From the NCBI GenBank assembly GCA_009780285.1, contig WRAL01000091.1, forward strand, positions 1 through 6,448: 6,448 nt of DNA, written 5' to 3'. The stretch is from Treponema sp. GTDB lineage: Bacteria > Spirochaetota > Spirochaetia > Treponematales > Breznakiellaceae. Both the position numbers and the translations under genes were made by a program. Positions 1-5,028 of this stretch are shown here, one piece after another. Every line of letters begins with the position of its first letter. Position 1 is the first letter of the stretch. The notes beneath the pieces were generated by a model, which saw nothing but the letters and a program-made list of their open reading frames with translations, ran no database searches and had not been told where the DNA came from.

Positions 1-99
1 CCCGGGAAGCCGGCGCGCTCGACCGTGGCCGTGAAGCAGCTTCCGAAAAACGCCCTAGTGGAAATCGAGGCGATAGCCGAGCTTCAGAACGGGCATTAG
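1..99 (+). CDS. ridA: RidA (YjgF/YER057c/UK114) family protein, C-terminal fragment
   Basis: The reading frame open from base 1 to the TAG at 97-99 encodes 32 residues. They include PARSTVAVKQLPKNALVEIE followed by AIAEL, the conserved C-terminal signature of RidA proteins. The arginine of PARS and the glutamate of VEIEAIA belong to the active-site region in characterised members. RidA deaminases hydrolyse reactive enamine/imine intermediates such as 2-aminoacrylate made by PLP enzymes, and they act as cytoplasmic trimers. The N-terminal three quarters lie outside the window, so catalytic competence cannot be judged. The stop codon overlaps the stop (96-98, other strand) of a leftover rlmB 3' end, which suggests that ridA and rlmB were originally directly convergent. 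Confidence 0.88.
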   Translation, partial: PGKPARSTVAVKQLPKNALVEIEAIAELQNGH

Positions 100-108
100 G
101 CGCCGCCG
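94..108. repeat. 15-bp direct repeat, left copy (pairs with 1283-1297)
   Basis: The sequence cattaggcgccgccg occurs identically at 94-108 and 1283-1297 in the same orientation. It bounds the AT-rich two-gene cassette and contains the rlmB stop codon in both places; the left copy also contains the ridA stop. It is best explained as part of the duplicated rlmB 3' end rather than as a transposase target duplication. Confidence 0.8.
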
Positions 109-128
109 GCATCAGCTGATTGGCGGCG
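101..128. repeat. Inverted repeat at the deletion scar
   Basis: The outer arms cgccgcc (101-107) and ggcggcg (122-128) are perfect complements. They enclose the perfect 10-bp palindrome atcagctgat (111-120). The structure lies between the converging ends of ridA and the hypothetical gene at 151-567, so it could act as a weak bidirectional transcription barrier, but no T-run follows on either strand. It is formed exactly where 205 bp of rlmB were lost. Confidence 0.5.
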
Positions 129-169
129 TGGACCCAAAAGCCCGCGCCCTTTAGCTAGCCGAGGGCGCG
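118..169. repeat. 52-bp imperfect direct repeat, left copy (pairs with 1503-1554)
   Basis: Aligned without gaps to 1503-1554, this block differs only at 121 (t/c), 130 (g/a), 147 (c/t) and 157 (a/g). The right copy lies inside intact rlmB. The match stops at 169/1554, which marks the left junction between rlmB-derived DNA and the AT-rich cassette. Confidence 0.88.
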
Positions 170-567
170 GGCGATCTTATGTCGCCGATCCGTTTTTTCT
201 CTTTTACGAGCGTTACCAAACGTTCTGACATGGAGGCGTCTCCTTGCTCAAGGCCGATCAGCAATGCATGGGAGTTTCTCTTATCCTGCTTTATGCAGTA
301 TAACATTTGCTTTGACGAATCGATTATGTCGCGGCAATTGAGCGTCGCGAAATAGGCTTCGTCGTTTATGCCTTTAAATCCTCTTGCTTTCAACGCTTCA
401 AGTATTTGCTCATAATTATTGCTGGCGAAGTGCTCAAAATGATCGCCTGAAAGTCCGTCCGTATCTATTGACCGAAGCATGAACGCTGAAGATAAAACCT
501 TCCCTCCCTGCACTTGAATTCTTTTGCAAAAACGCGTGTAGTGATCCTCATCAGGGAGAACGCTCAT
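151..567 (-). CDS. Conserved hypothetical protein of the two-gene cassette (138 aa)
   Basis: I cannot assign a function. The protein is small and soluble-looking, with no signal peptide or membrane segment. It opens with LPDEDHYTRFCK (4-15), followed by SSAFMLRS (26-33), DTDGLSGDHFEHF (35-47), a YFATLNC strand (72-78) and SHALLIGL (99-106). This order recalls an uncharacterised family that begins LPD-DH--RY and carries an LSVNWLE-like motif and a late SHA-I-GL motif; this is recollection, not a search. The ATG lies one base after the stop of the upstream gene (TAA-C-ATG) with only a weak Shine-Dalgarno, so translation is probably coupled. The last residues (PAPSAS) and the stop are encoded by the rlmB remnant in another frame, so the native C-terminus may be altered. 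Its base composition is lower in G+C than the flanks, which suggests acquisition. Confidence 0.72.
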   Translation of the reverse strand: MSVLPDEDHYTRFCKRIQVQGGKVLSSAFMLRSIDTDGLSGDHFEHFASNNYEQILEALKARGFKGINDEAYFATLNCRDIIDSSKQMLYCIKQDKRNSHALLIGLEQGDASMSERLVTLVKEKKRIGDIRSPAPSAS

Positions 568-568
568 G

Positions 569-1159
569 TTATTTTATGGATTCCATTGACAGCTCTTTAG
601 GCGCATCTTTTTCAAGAGATTCCATGCAGCTTTCTATCTGCAAGGTATTTCCATTTTTGTTGATAATTGAAAAACAAATATTATCGTGGCTGCGCGGTAT
701 TATCGAAATAATTTTATAGTCCCTTCCGTCGTGCCATTCCGCCACTATCTGGCCGCCATCGGCGATTCCGATAAATGGCGGCCTTGTCCAGGTAAAGCGC
801 TTCAGCGCGCGCAACAAAATCCGCTTTGTCCGTTGATACTTTTCCCTGCTTTCTTCTTCATCCTCATCTTCATAGAATACTTCATCAAGATATTCCAACC
901 GTTCGTCAATTTTTATCCATCTTTTGGCTTCTTCATTATTTGATCCTAAAAAGCTATCCCCATGAACGTCGTCAGGATCGATTATGCCTTCATACTTTAT
1001 CAGGCTCACCAAGGCTTCTTTTTTCCGAATTTTCGTTCCATCGGCAAGCGCGTATTCTGACCAAGGTTCCTTCGATTCGATTACGTCAATGAGAGCGCCA
1101 ACCTCCGTGGTTACGCTGCCATCAGGATGCGTATAAGGAACTTTCATCTTTTCCGCCAT
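569..1159 (-). CDS. Conserved hypothetical protein, apparent fusion of two small domains (196 aa)
   Basis: The function is unknown. Residues 5-62 form a compact unit (YTHPDGSV, then EVGALIDVIESKEPWSEY and ADGTKIR). It resembles a small stand-alone hypothetical family of about 75 aa. A strongly acidic stretch follows (91-107, with EDEDEEES). Residues 110-170 hold a second unit with TRPPFIGIADGGQIVAEWHD and a run of beta-prone residues. This is like the P-x-I...DGG-hydrophobic-x-EW pattern common at the ends of uncharacterised proteins found in genomic islands. I infer a fusion of two families often encoded side by side. There is no signal peptide or membrane helix. The start at 1159 is supported by AAGGAG (1166-1171) six bases upstream. 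The gene leads a bicistron with the 138-aa gene and has its own candidate promoter. Its low G+C stands out from rlmB and ridA. Confidence 0.75.
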   Translation of the reverse strand: MAEKMKVPYTHPDGSVTTEVGALIDVIESKEPWSEYALADGTKIRKKEALVSLIKYEGIIDPDDVHGDSFLGSNNEEAKRWIKIDERLEYLDEVFYEDEDEEESREKYQRTKRILLRALKRFTWTRPPFIGIADGGQIVAEWHDGRDYKIISIIPRSHDNICFSIINKNGNTLQIESCMESLEKDAPKELSMESIK

Positions 1160-1165
1160 AAAAAA

Positions 1166-1171
1166 CTCCTT
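1166..1171 (-). promoter_or_regulatory. Shine-Dalgarno of the 196-aa gene
   Basis: The minus strand reads AAGGAG six bases before the ATG at 1159. This fixes the start at MAEKMKV rather than at the second methionine four codons later. Confidence 0.75.
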
Positions 1172-1221
1172 CGTTCAAAACACTATCCCGCGCCGGTCAG
1201 CTTGGGCAACATCCTGCCCTA

Positions 1222-1250
1222 AGCATAACCTCCCGTAGCGCGGGAATCAA
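1222..1250 (-). promoter_or_regulatory. Candidate sigma70-type promoter of the two-gene cassette
   Basis: On the minus strand, TTGATT (1245-1250) and TATGCT (1222-1227) are separated by exactly 17 bases. This predicts a start near 1215 and a leader of about 55 bases. The -10 hexamer is the same as the one in front of the PadR gene. Several dyads overlap it: TCCCG-N5-CGGGA in the spacer (1231-1245), an 8-bp pair tcccgcgc/gcgcggga (1186-1193 and 1238-1245) straddling the promoter, and cttgggc/gccctaag (1201-1207 and 1216-1223) over the start site. Any of these could be an operator. The hexamers match only four of six positions each, so this is a prediction. Confidence 0.4.
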
Positions 1251-1282
1251 TGGCAAAATGCGCAGGCTCATCTCGCTTCCGC

Positions 1283-1297
1283 CATTAGGCGCCGCCG
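1283..1297. repeat. 15-bp direct repeat, right copy
   Basis: Identical to 94-108. It holds the last four codons and stop of intact rlmB and marks the right-hand limit of the duplicated rlmB 3' end. Confidence 0.8.
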
Positions 1298-2034
1298 CGC
1301 GTAAGGCGCTGCCGTCGGGCCTCGTACAGAAGCACGCCGGCGGCCACCGAAACGTTAAGCGAGTCGATTTTTCCTATCGAGGGAATCCCGACGCGGCCGT
1401 CGCAGCTTTCCGCGAGCAGGCGGGAAACGCCGGAGCCCTCGGCGCCCAGCGCGAGGGCCACGCGGCCGCGAAGGTCGACCTTGTGCGCCGGCTCGCCTCG
1501 GGGATCGGCGGCGTAGACCCAAAAGCCCGCGTCCTTTAGCTGGCCGAGGGCGCGCACCAGGTTGGGCGCCTCGGCCTGCGCGACCCAGGCGGAGGCGCCG
1601 GCGGAGGTCTTGGCCACCGCGTCGGCGTTCTTCGCGCTGCGGCGGTTTCGGCTTATCACGACGTCCGCGCCGAACTGGTCGCAGCTTCTAAGGATCGCGC
1701 CGTAATTGTGCGGGTCGGTGATCTCGTCCAGGATCAAGGCCAGGGCGCTTTCGCGCTCGCCAAGGCCGGACAGAAATTCCTCCACGCTCGCCGGGCCCGC
1801 CGCCGGCGCCGAATCCTCGACCAAAAGCGCGATTCCCTTGTTGTCCGGCGCGATCCGGTCAAGCTCGTGCGCGCCGATTCGTTCCAGGCGAATCCCCTGC
1901 CGGGTCGCCAGCGCCACGATTTCCCTTGCGCGCGGGCCGGCCTTGGCCAGCAACAGCGGCCCGCTTTCCAGGCCGGCGGCGGCGCGCGCCCTGATGCTTT
2001 CCTCGATGGCGTGAAAGCCGGTAAGGTAGCCCAT
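1285..2034 (-). CDS. rlmB: TrmH/SpoU-family 23S rRNA 2'-O-ribose methyltransferase (RlmB-type)
   Basis: This predicted SPOUT enzyme uses S-adenosylmethionine to methylate a ribose 2'-OH; RlmB modifies G2251 in the 23S rRNA peptidyl-transferase region. Residues 1-73 form the SpoU substrate-binding domain (GFHAIEE near the start, DNKGIALLVE at 64-73). The knotted catalytic domain shows motif 1 at 101-116 (ILDEITDPHNYGAILR, with the catalytic-type Asn110 and Arg116). Motif 2 is at 192-202 (VALALGAEGSG) and motif 3 at 217-233 (IPSIGKIDSLNVSVAAG). The length of 249 aa is normal. The ATG follows the upstream stop by one base (TAA-T-ATG), which indicates operon coupling. The exact target nucleotide cannot be told apart from other TrmH-family members by sequence alone. 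The 3' part of the gene exists as a decayed duplicate at 96-169. Confidence 0.9.
   Translation of the reverse strand: MGYLTGFHAIEESIRARAAAGLESGPLLLAKAGPRAREIVALATRQGIRLERIGAHELDRIAPDNKGIALLVEDSAPAAGPASVEEFLSGLGERESALALILDEITDPHNYGAILRSCDQFGADVVISRNRRSAKNADAVAKTSAGASAWVAQAEAPNLVRALGQLKDAGFWVYAADPRGEPAHKVDLRGRVALALGAEGSGVSRLLAESCDGRVGIPSIGKIDSLNVSVAAGVLLYEARRQRLTRGGA
1503..1554. repeat. 52-bp imperfect direct repeat, right copy (inside rlmB)
   Basis: This is the intact counterpart of 118-169 and encodes about RlmB residues 161-177. The open frame here and the nonsense change in the left copy identify this as the functional copy. Confidence 0.88.
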
Positions 2035-2035
2035 A

Positions 2036-2956
2036 TTATTCCCGCCCCGCCGGACAGGCGCGGTACTTCACGACAAAGCCGGCCGGCCTATAGGTCGTCT
2101 TGGCCTGGCGCAGCCCCTCGTCGCCCAGATCCTGCTCGCGGTTTATGTGAGTGAAAAAGCCCGGAAGGCTCGCGGCGAAATCCTTGTTGATAAACTGGTA
2201 AATGCCCTTGTAGCGCTCGAGCCCTTTCTCGAAATGCACGGCGAACATGCGGCCCTTGGCAAGGCTTTCGCCCAGGCAGTACCCGGCCGGCTTTCCGTCG
2301 GCGAAATAAAGGCGGCCCTTCATCGCCAGGCTGTCGAAAAGCTCCAGCGCCTCGCGCGCCGCCCGGTAGTCGCCCTCGCCCCGCTCCTCGCGCCATTCGT
2401 CGAGAATCCCCAGCGCCGCGGGAACGAGCTCGCTCGTAAGGGGAAGCTCCTCGTGCGCGTGAAGGTTAAGGTACTGCTGAACGAGGTTGCGCTTTTTGTG
2501 GTACTTTTTGCCGGCAAGCTCGGCAAGCTCGGCGCGCTCGTAAAGGTAGTCGAAATTGTCCCTGTCCTCGACGGCCTCGATTCCTATGTCGGCGAGGATC
2601 CTCCGCGCGCCGGAAAGAACGCTTTCCGATATGTTCTTCCAGTAATCGTGCCCGGCGAAAAGCGATTCGACGACGGCGCGATCCGGCGCCTCGCAGGGGG
2701 TCAGAAAGAATTTTTTCCCGGCATGGGCGCCGCCGTGCGAGTCCGCCGGCTGCGTTCCGGAAACGATGAGCGCGCCGTTCGGCCCGCTGCGCGCTATTTT
2801 GTAGCCGTAGCGCTCCCTGAAAAGGTACAGGCCGGAAAAGGTGAACTCGGAAACGCCGTCCGGGGTGAGCGCCAGGCGTGGATGCATCTCTTCCTTGAGG
2901 TCGGCGGTAAGCGGCGCGAAATCCGGGTATTCAGGGATGCGCATCTTACTCGCCAT
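2036..2956 (-). CDS. DUF2156 / phosphatidylglycerol lysyltransferase C-terminal domain protein
   Basis: The 306-aa protein matches DUF2156 (LPG_synthase_C) proteins, which have a paired GNAT-like fold related to the catalytic half of MprF. Visible hallmarks are DNFDYLY (133-139), ELAGKKYHKKRN (146-157), HFEKG then GIYQFINKDFA (241-261), and INREQDLGDEGLRQAK (271-286). No membrane helices are present, so it is a stand-alone cytoplasmic acyl/aminoacyl-transferase candidate and not a full MprF flippase-synthase; its real donor and acceptor are unknown. It lies between glyA and rlmB on the same strand. I kept the longest frame (ATG 2956, overlapping glyA by 11 bp). The second ATG at 2944 (MRIPEYPDF) would give a TAA-G-ATG junction like two other junctions here and is at least as likely. 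Neither start has a clear Shine-Dalgarno. Confidence 0.85.
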   Translation of the reverse strand: MASKMRIPEYPDFAPLTADLKEEMHPRLALTPDGVSEFTFSGLYLFRERYGYKIARSGPNGALIVSGTQPADSHGGAHAGKKFFLTPCEAPDRAVVESLFAGHDYWKNISESVLSGARRILADIGIEAVEDRDNFDYLYERAELAELAGKKYHKKRNLVQQYLNLHAHEELPLTSELVPAALGILDEWREERGEGDYRAAREALELFDSLAMKGRLYFADGKPAGYCLGESLAKGRMFAVHFEKGLERYKGIYQFINKDFAASLPGFFTHINREQDLGDEGLRQAKTTYRPAGFVVKYRACPAGRE

Positions 2957-4460
2957 CGCTCGCGAAGGCCCGCTTTAAAAGGCCCAGATCAAGCTCCGGG
3001 TACACCGGGAAGCGCGCCTGAAGGCCGGCCACCCGATCGAGGGCCTGAGCCTTCGCGCCGCTTTCCATTACGTACTTGGCCCGGCTTTTTTCCCCGCCCT
3101 TGGCCGTCGCCGCGCTGGCGCCGCCCAGCGCCAGCGCCATGATCCCGGCTATCTCCCGCATTTCCGCCTTTCCCATGCCCAGCGTGGTGACGGCCGCGGT
3201 TCCCAGGCGCAGGCCCGAGGTGTACCAGGGTCCGTTGGGATCGAAGGGAAGGCTGTTTCGGTTAAGCGTTACCCCGCATTCGTGCAGAGCGCTTTCCGCC
3301 TGCCGGCCGGTAAGCCCTTTCGGCGCGACGTCTATTAATAGAAGATGATTGTCCGTTCCGCCTGTGAGCACGCTCAGCCCCTCGCCCATGCAGGCCTCGG
3401 CCAGCGCGGCGCTGTTGTCCGCTACGGACTGCGCGTAGGCGCGAAAATCCTCGCCCATCGCTTCCTTGAAGGCCACGGCCTTGGCCGCGATGACGTGGGG
3501 AAGCGGGCCGCCCATCACCAGCGGGCAGCCCTTGTCCAGCGCCTCGGCGAATTCCGCCGTGGAAAGGACGAGGCCGGCGCGCGGGCCGCGAAGGGTCTTG
3601 TGCGTGGTGGTGGTGACGACATGCGCCCAGGGAACCGGATCGAAGTCGCCAGCAAAAACCTTGCCGGCGACCAGGCCGGCGAAGTGCGCCATGTCCACCA
3701 TGAGGACGGCGCCGCACTTGTCGGCGATCTCCCTCATGCGCCTAAAGTCGATCCTGCGCGGATAGGCCGAATAGCCGGCCAGAAGGATCAGCGGGCGGAC
3801 GTCCATCGCCCGCCTTTCGATCTCGTCGTAGTCAAGGACGCCAGTCTCGCGGCTTACCGAATAGCTATGCGCCTCGAACATCCGGCCGGAAAGGTTGTGC
3901 CGGTATCCGTGCGTCAGATGCCCGCCGGAATAGTAGTCAAGGCCGAGCAGGCGCTGGTTTCCCATCTCGGCGCGAAGCTCGGCCCATTGGGCGTCGTTCA
4001 GCGCGTAAAGGTTCGTCGTGGCGAGCCTTTCCAGCGCCGGCTTTTCGACACGGGTGGAAAGGATCGCCCAGAAGGCAAGCAGGTTCGCGTCGGCGCCGCA
4101 ATGGGGCTGCGCGTTGGCGTACTCGGCGCCGAAAAGCTCGCGCGCCTCGCGCGCCGCCAGCGCCTCGATCTCGTCCACGTTCTCGTTTCCGGCGTAAAAG
4201 CGGTGGCCGGGAACGCCCTCGGCGTACTTGTCGGTAAGGAGGTTTCCCATCGCGAGCTGGACGGCCATAGAGCAGTAGTTCTCGCTGGCGATCAGCTTGA
4301 TGCGCCTGCGCTGGCTTTCCAGCTCAAGGACGACGGAGCGCGCGACCTCCGGCGCGACCTGCGCGACCCGCGAAAGGCCGCAAAGGTAGGCCAAAAGCCC
4401 CTCGTCGATTTTTTCCGGGGGCGTGGAGGAAAGGTAAGAAGCGACGGCGTTTGTTTTCAT
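2946..4460 (-). CDS. glyA: Serine hydroxymethyltransferase, long (chlamydial/spirochaetal-type) form
   Basis: This cytoplasmic PLP enzyme interconverts serine plus tetrahydrofolate with glycine plus 5,10-methylene-THF and so feeds one-carbon metabolism. Hallmarks are IKLIASENYCS (54-64), GNLLTDKYAEG (72-82), the PLP-contacting VDMAHFAGLVAGKVF (255-269), the Schiff-base lysine K288 in TTTTHKTLRGPR (283-294), and TSGLRLGTAAVTTLGMG (414-430). At 504 aa it exceeds the usual 410-440 aa. The extra length includes an insert at about 136-200 between the substrate and PLP regions (SGGHLTHG 178-185) and a C-terminal extension ending FPVYPELDL (484-492). I remember both from Chlamydia and Treponema enzymes. 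It is first gene of the glyA-DUF2156-rlmB operon. No Shine-Dalgarno is visible before the ATG at 4460. Confidence 0.95.
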   Translation of the reverse strand: MKTNAVASYLSSTPPEKIDEGLLAYLCGLSRVAQVAPEVARSVVLELESQRRRIKLIASENYCSMAVQLAMGNLLTDKYAEGVPGHRFYAGNENVDEIEALAAREARELFGAEYANAQPHCGADANLLAFWAILSTRVEKPALERLATTNLYALNDAQWAELRAEMGNQRLLGLDYYSGGHLTHGYRHNLSGRMFEAHSYSVSRETGVLDYDEIERRAMDVRPLILLAGYSAYPRRIDFRRMREIADKCGAVLMVDMAHFAGLVAGKVFAGDFDPVPWAHVVTTTTHKTLRGPRAGLVLSTAEFAEALDKGCPLVMGGPLPHVIAAKAVAFKEAMGEDFRAYAQSVADNSAALAEACMGEGLSVLTGGTDNHLLLIDVAPKGLTGRQAESALHECGVTLNRNSLPFDPNGPWYTSGLRLGTAAVTTLGMGKAEMREIAGIMALALGGASAATAKGGEKSRAKYVMESGAKAQALDRVAGLQARFPVYPELDLGLLKRAFASDGE

Positions 4461-4466
4461 GCCATA

Positions 4467-4495
4467 GGCTACACCGAACGGCCCGGTTTTTCAAG
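4467..4495 (-). promoter_or_regulatory. Possible promoter of glyA giving a very short leader
   Basis: In the 89-bp gap upstream of glyA the minus strand shows TTGAAA, a 17-base spacer and TAGCCT ending about five bases before the ATG. This would start transcription at the initiation codon itself. The -10 match is poor (three of six), and co-transcription from the PadR operon is an equally reasonable source of glyA mRNA. It is listed because the ATG also lacks a Shine-Dalgarno. Confidence 0.22.
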
Positions 4496-4549
4496 CCGGC
4501 AAAGGAATGGCGCCAACGTCATGCTCCGACCCCCGAGCAAGCCGAGGCG

Positions 4550-5011
4550 CTATCCGCTCTTTTTTCGAAGCCGCGCGCCGGTTCCGCCGCGAAAAGCGCG
4601 GAGAAAGACAACGCGCAGGACGGCCGCCACGGGAAAGATCAGCCAGTTTGTTGCCCAGCCGCCGCCGAGAAAGCCCCAGAGCAGAAACGCCGCCGTTACC
4701 GCCGGCCAATAAACGCGCGTCACGATCCCGACGATCTTCTCGGCCTTTCCTTTGCCGGTCAAATCGACGCCGGCATCCGGCTCGGCCTCGCCGCCCGCGC
4801 CGAGCGCTCCCAGTTCCGAGGCGATCTCCTCGATGCTTCCGAAGTTCGCGATCACGGCGCCCACGGCCTCGTGCTCGCTCTTGCCCTCGCGCCTCAAATC
4901 GTCGTACTTTTCCTCCATGCTTGCCAGCATCTCGCGCTTCAGCGCCAGCGCCCTTTCCGTCTTCGCAAAAGCGGCAAAAACATTGTCAATATACGTCTCA
5001 ATCGCGTCCAT
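4550..5011 (-). CDS. Small membrane protein with DUF1700/HAAS-like N-terminal region, PadR partner
   Basis: Residues 1-65 are a charged helical region (TYIDNVFAAFAK, LKREMLASMEEKYDDL, EGKSEHEAVGAVIANFGSIEEIASELG). It matches the DUF1700 / permease-prefix / HAAS type, a cytoplasmic module habitually encoded next to PadR regulators. After a Gly/Ala/Asp linker, two hydrophobic helices follow (about 93-117 and 119-138) with a basic tail (RLRKKSG), so both ends are probably cytoplasmic. The start at 5011 is chosen because AAGGAGG (5018-5024) lies six bases upstream and 17 bases separate it from the padR stop. Extending the frame to 5077 would run back through padR and adds nothing family-like. There is no transporter or enzyme domain, so it most likely transmits a membrane signal to, or is controlled by, the adjacent repressor. 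Confidence 0.75.
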   Translation of the reverse strand: MDAIETYIDNVFAAFAKTERALALKREMLASMEEKYDDLRREGKSEHEAVGAVIANFGSIEEIASELGALGAGGEAEPDAGVDLTGKGKAEKIVGIVTRVYWPAVTAAFLLWGFLGGGWATNWLIFPVAAVLRVVFLRAFRGGTGARLRKKSG

Positions 5012-5017
5012 CCTCGT

Positions 5018-5024
5018 CCTCCTT
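5018..5024 (-). promoter_or_regulatory. Shine-Dalgarno fixing the start of the membrane protein
   Basis: The minus strand reads AAGGAGG six bases before the ATG at 5011, inside the short gap after padR. This decides the start against the longer in-frame extension to 5077. Confidence 0.75.
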
Positions 5025-5028
5025 CCTG

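Larger units (their letters stand above)
96..169 (-). pseudogene. Decayed, internally deleted duplicate of the rlmB 3' end
   Basis: Bases 94-108 are identical to 1283-1297, the last codons and stop of intact rlmB. Bases 118-169 match 1503-1554 at 48 of 52 positions; the latter encode about residues 161-177 of RlmB. The 205 bases between these blocks in the intact gene (1298-1502) are missing here and replaced by nine unrelated bases (109-117). Read in the rlmB frame, all four substitutions are transitions and all change the protein: Gln165 to stop, Asp168 to Gly, Tyr174 to His and Asp177 to Asn. That is the pattern of an unconstrained relic. It sits directly against ridA, so it is probably the former rlmB terminus, displaced when the cassette to its right arrived. 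Its sequence now supplies the last codons and stop of the neighbouring hypothetical gene in a different frame. Confidence 0.85.
1160..1284. other. Intergenic spacer between rlmB and the cassette
   Basis: This 124-bp gap after the rlmB stop carries the cassette's promoter region and Shine-Dalgarno. I see no classical terminator (G+C stem followed by a T-run) for the rlmB operon, so read-through from glyA-DUF2156-rlmB into the cassette remains possible. Confidence 0.5.

Noticed and set aside
94..1297. Insertion sequence or transposon with 15-bp target-site duplication
   Set aside because: The 15-bp repeat is the rlmB terminus itself and belongs to a longer duplicated segment. No transposase or terminal inverted repeats are visible.
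2510..2545. Short tandem repeat (ggcaagctc twice)
   Set aside because: It encodes the Glu-Leu-Ala repeat of the conserved DUF2156 motif (about residues 140-150) and reflects codon reuse, not a DNA repeat element.
2147..3142. Rightward frame opposite the DUF2156 gene
   Set aside because: Antisense shadow; the leftward frame has clear DUF2156 motifs and operon spacing.
3345..4712. Long rightward open frame (455 codons) opposite glyA
   Set aside because: It is a shadow of glyA caused by high G+C third positions: it is Arg/Gly/Ala/Val-rich with no domain pattern, and the opposite strand encodes a complete SHMT.
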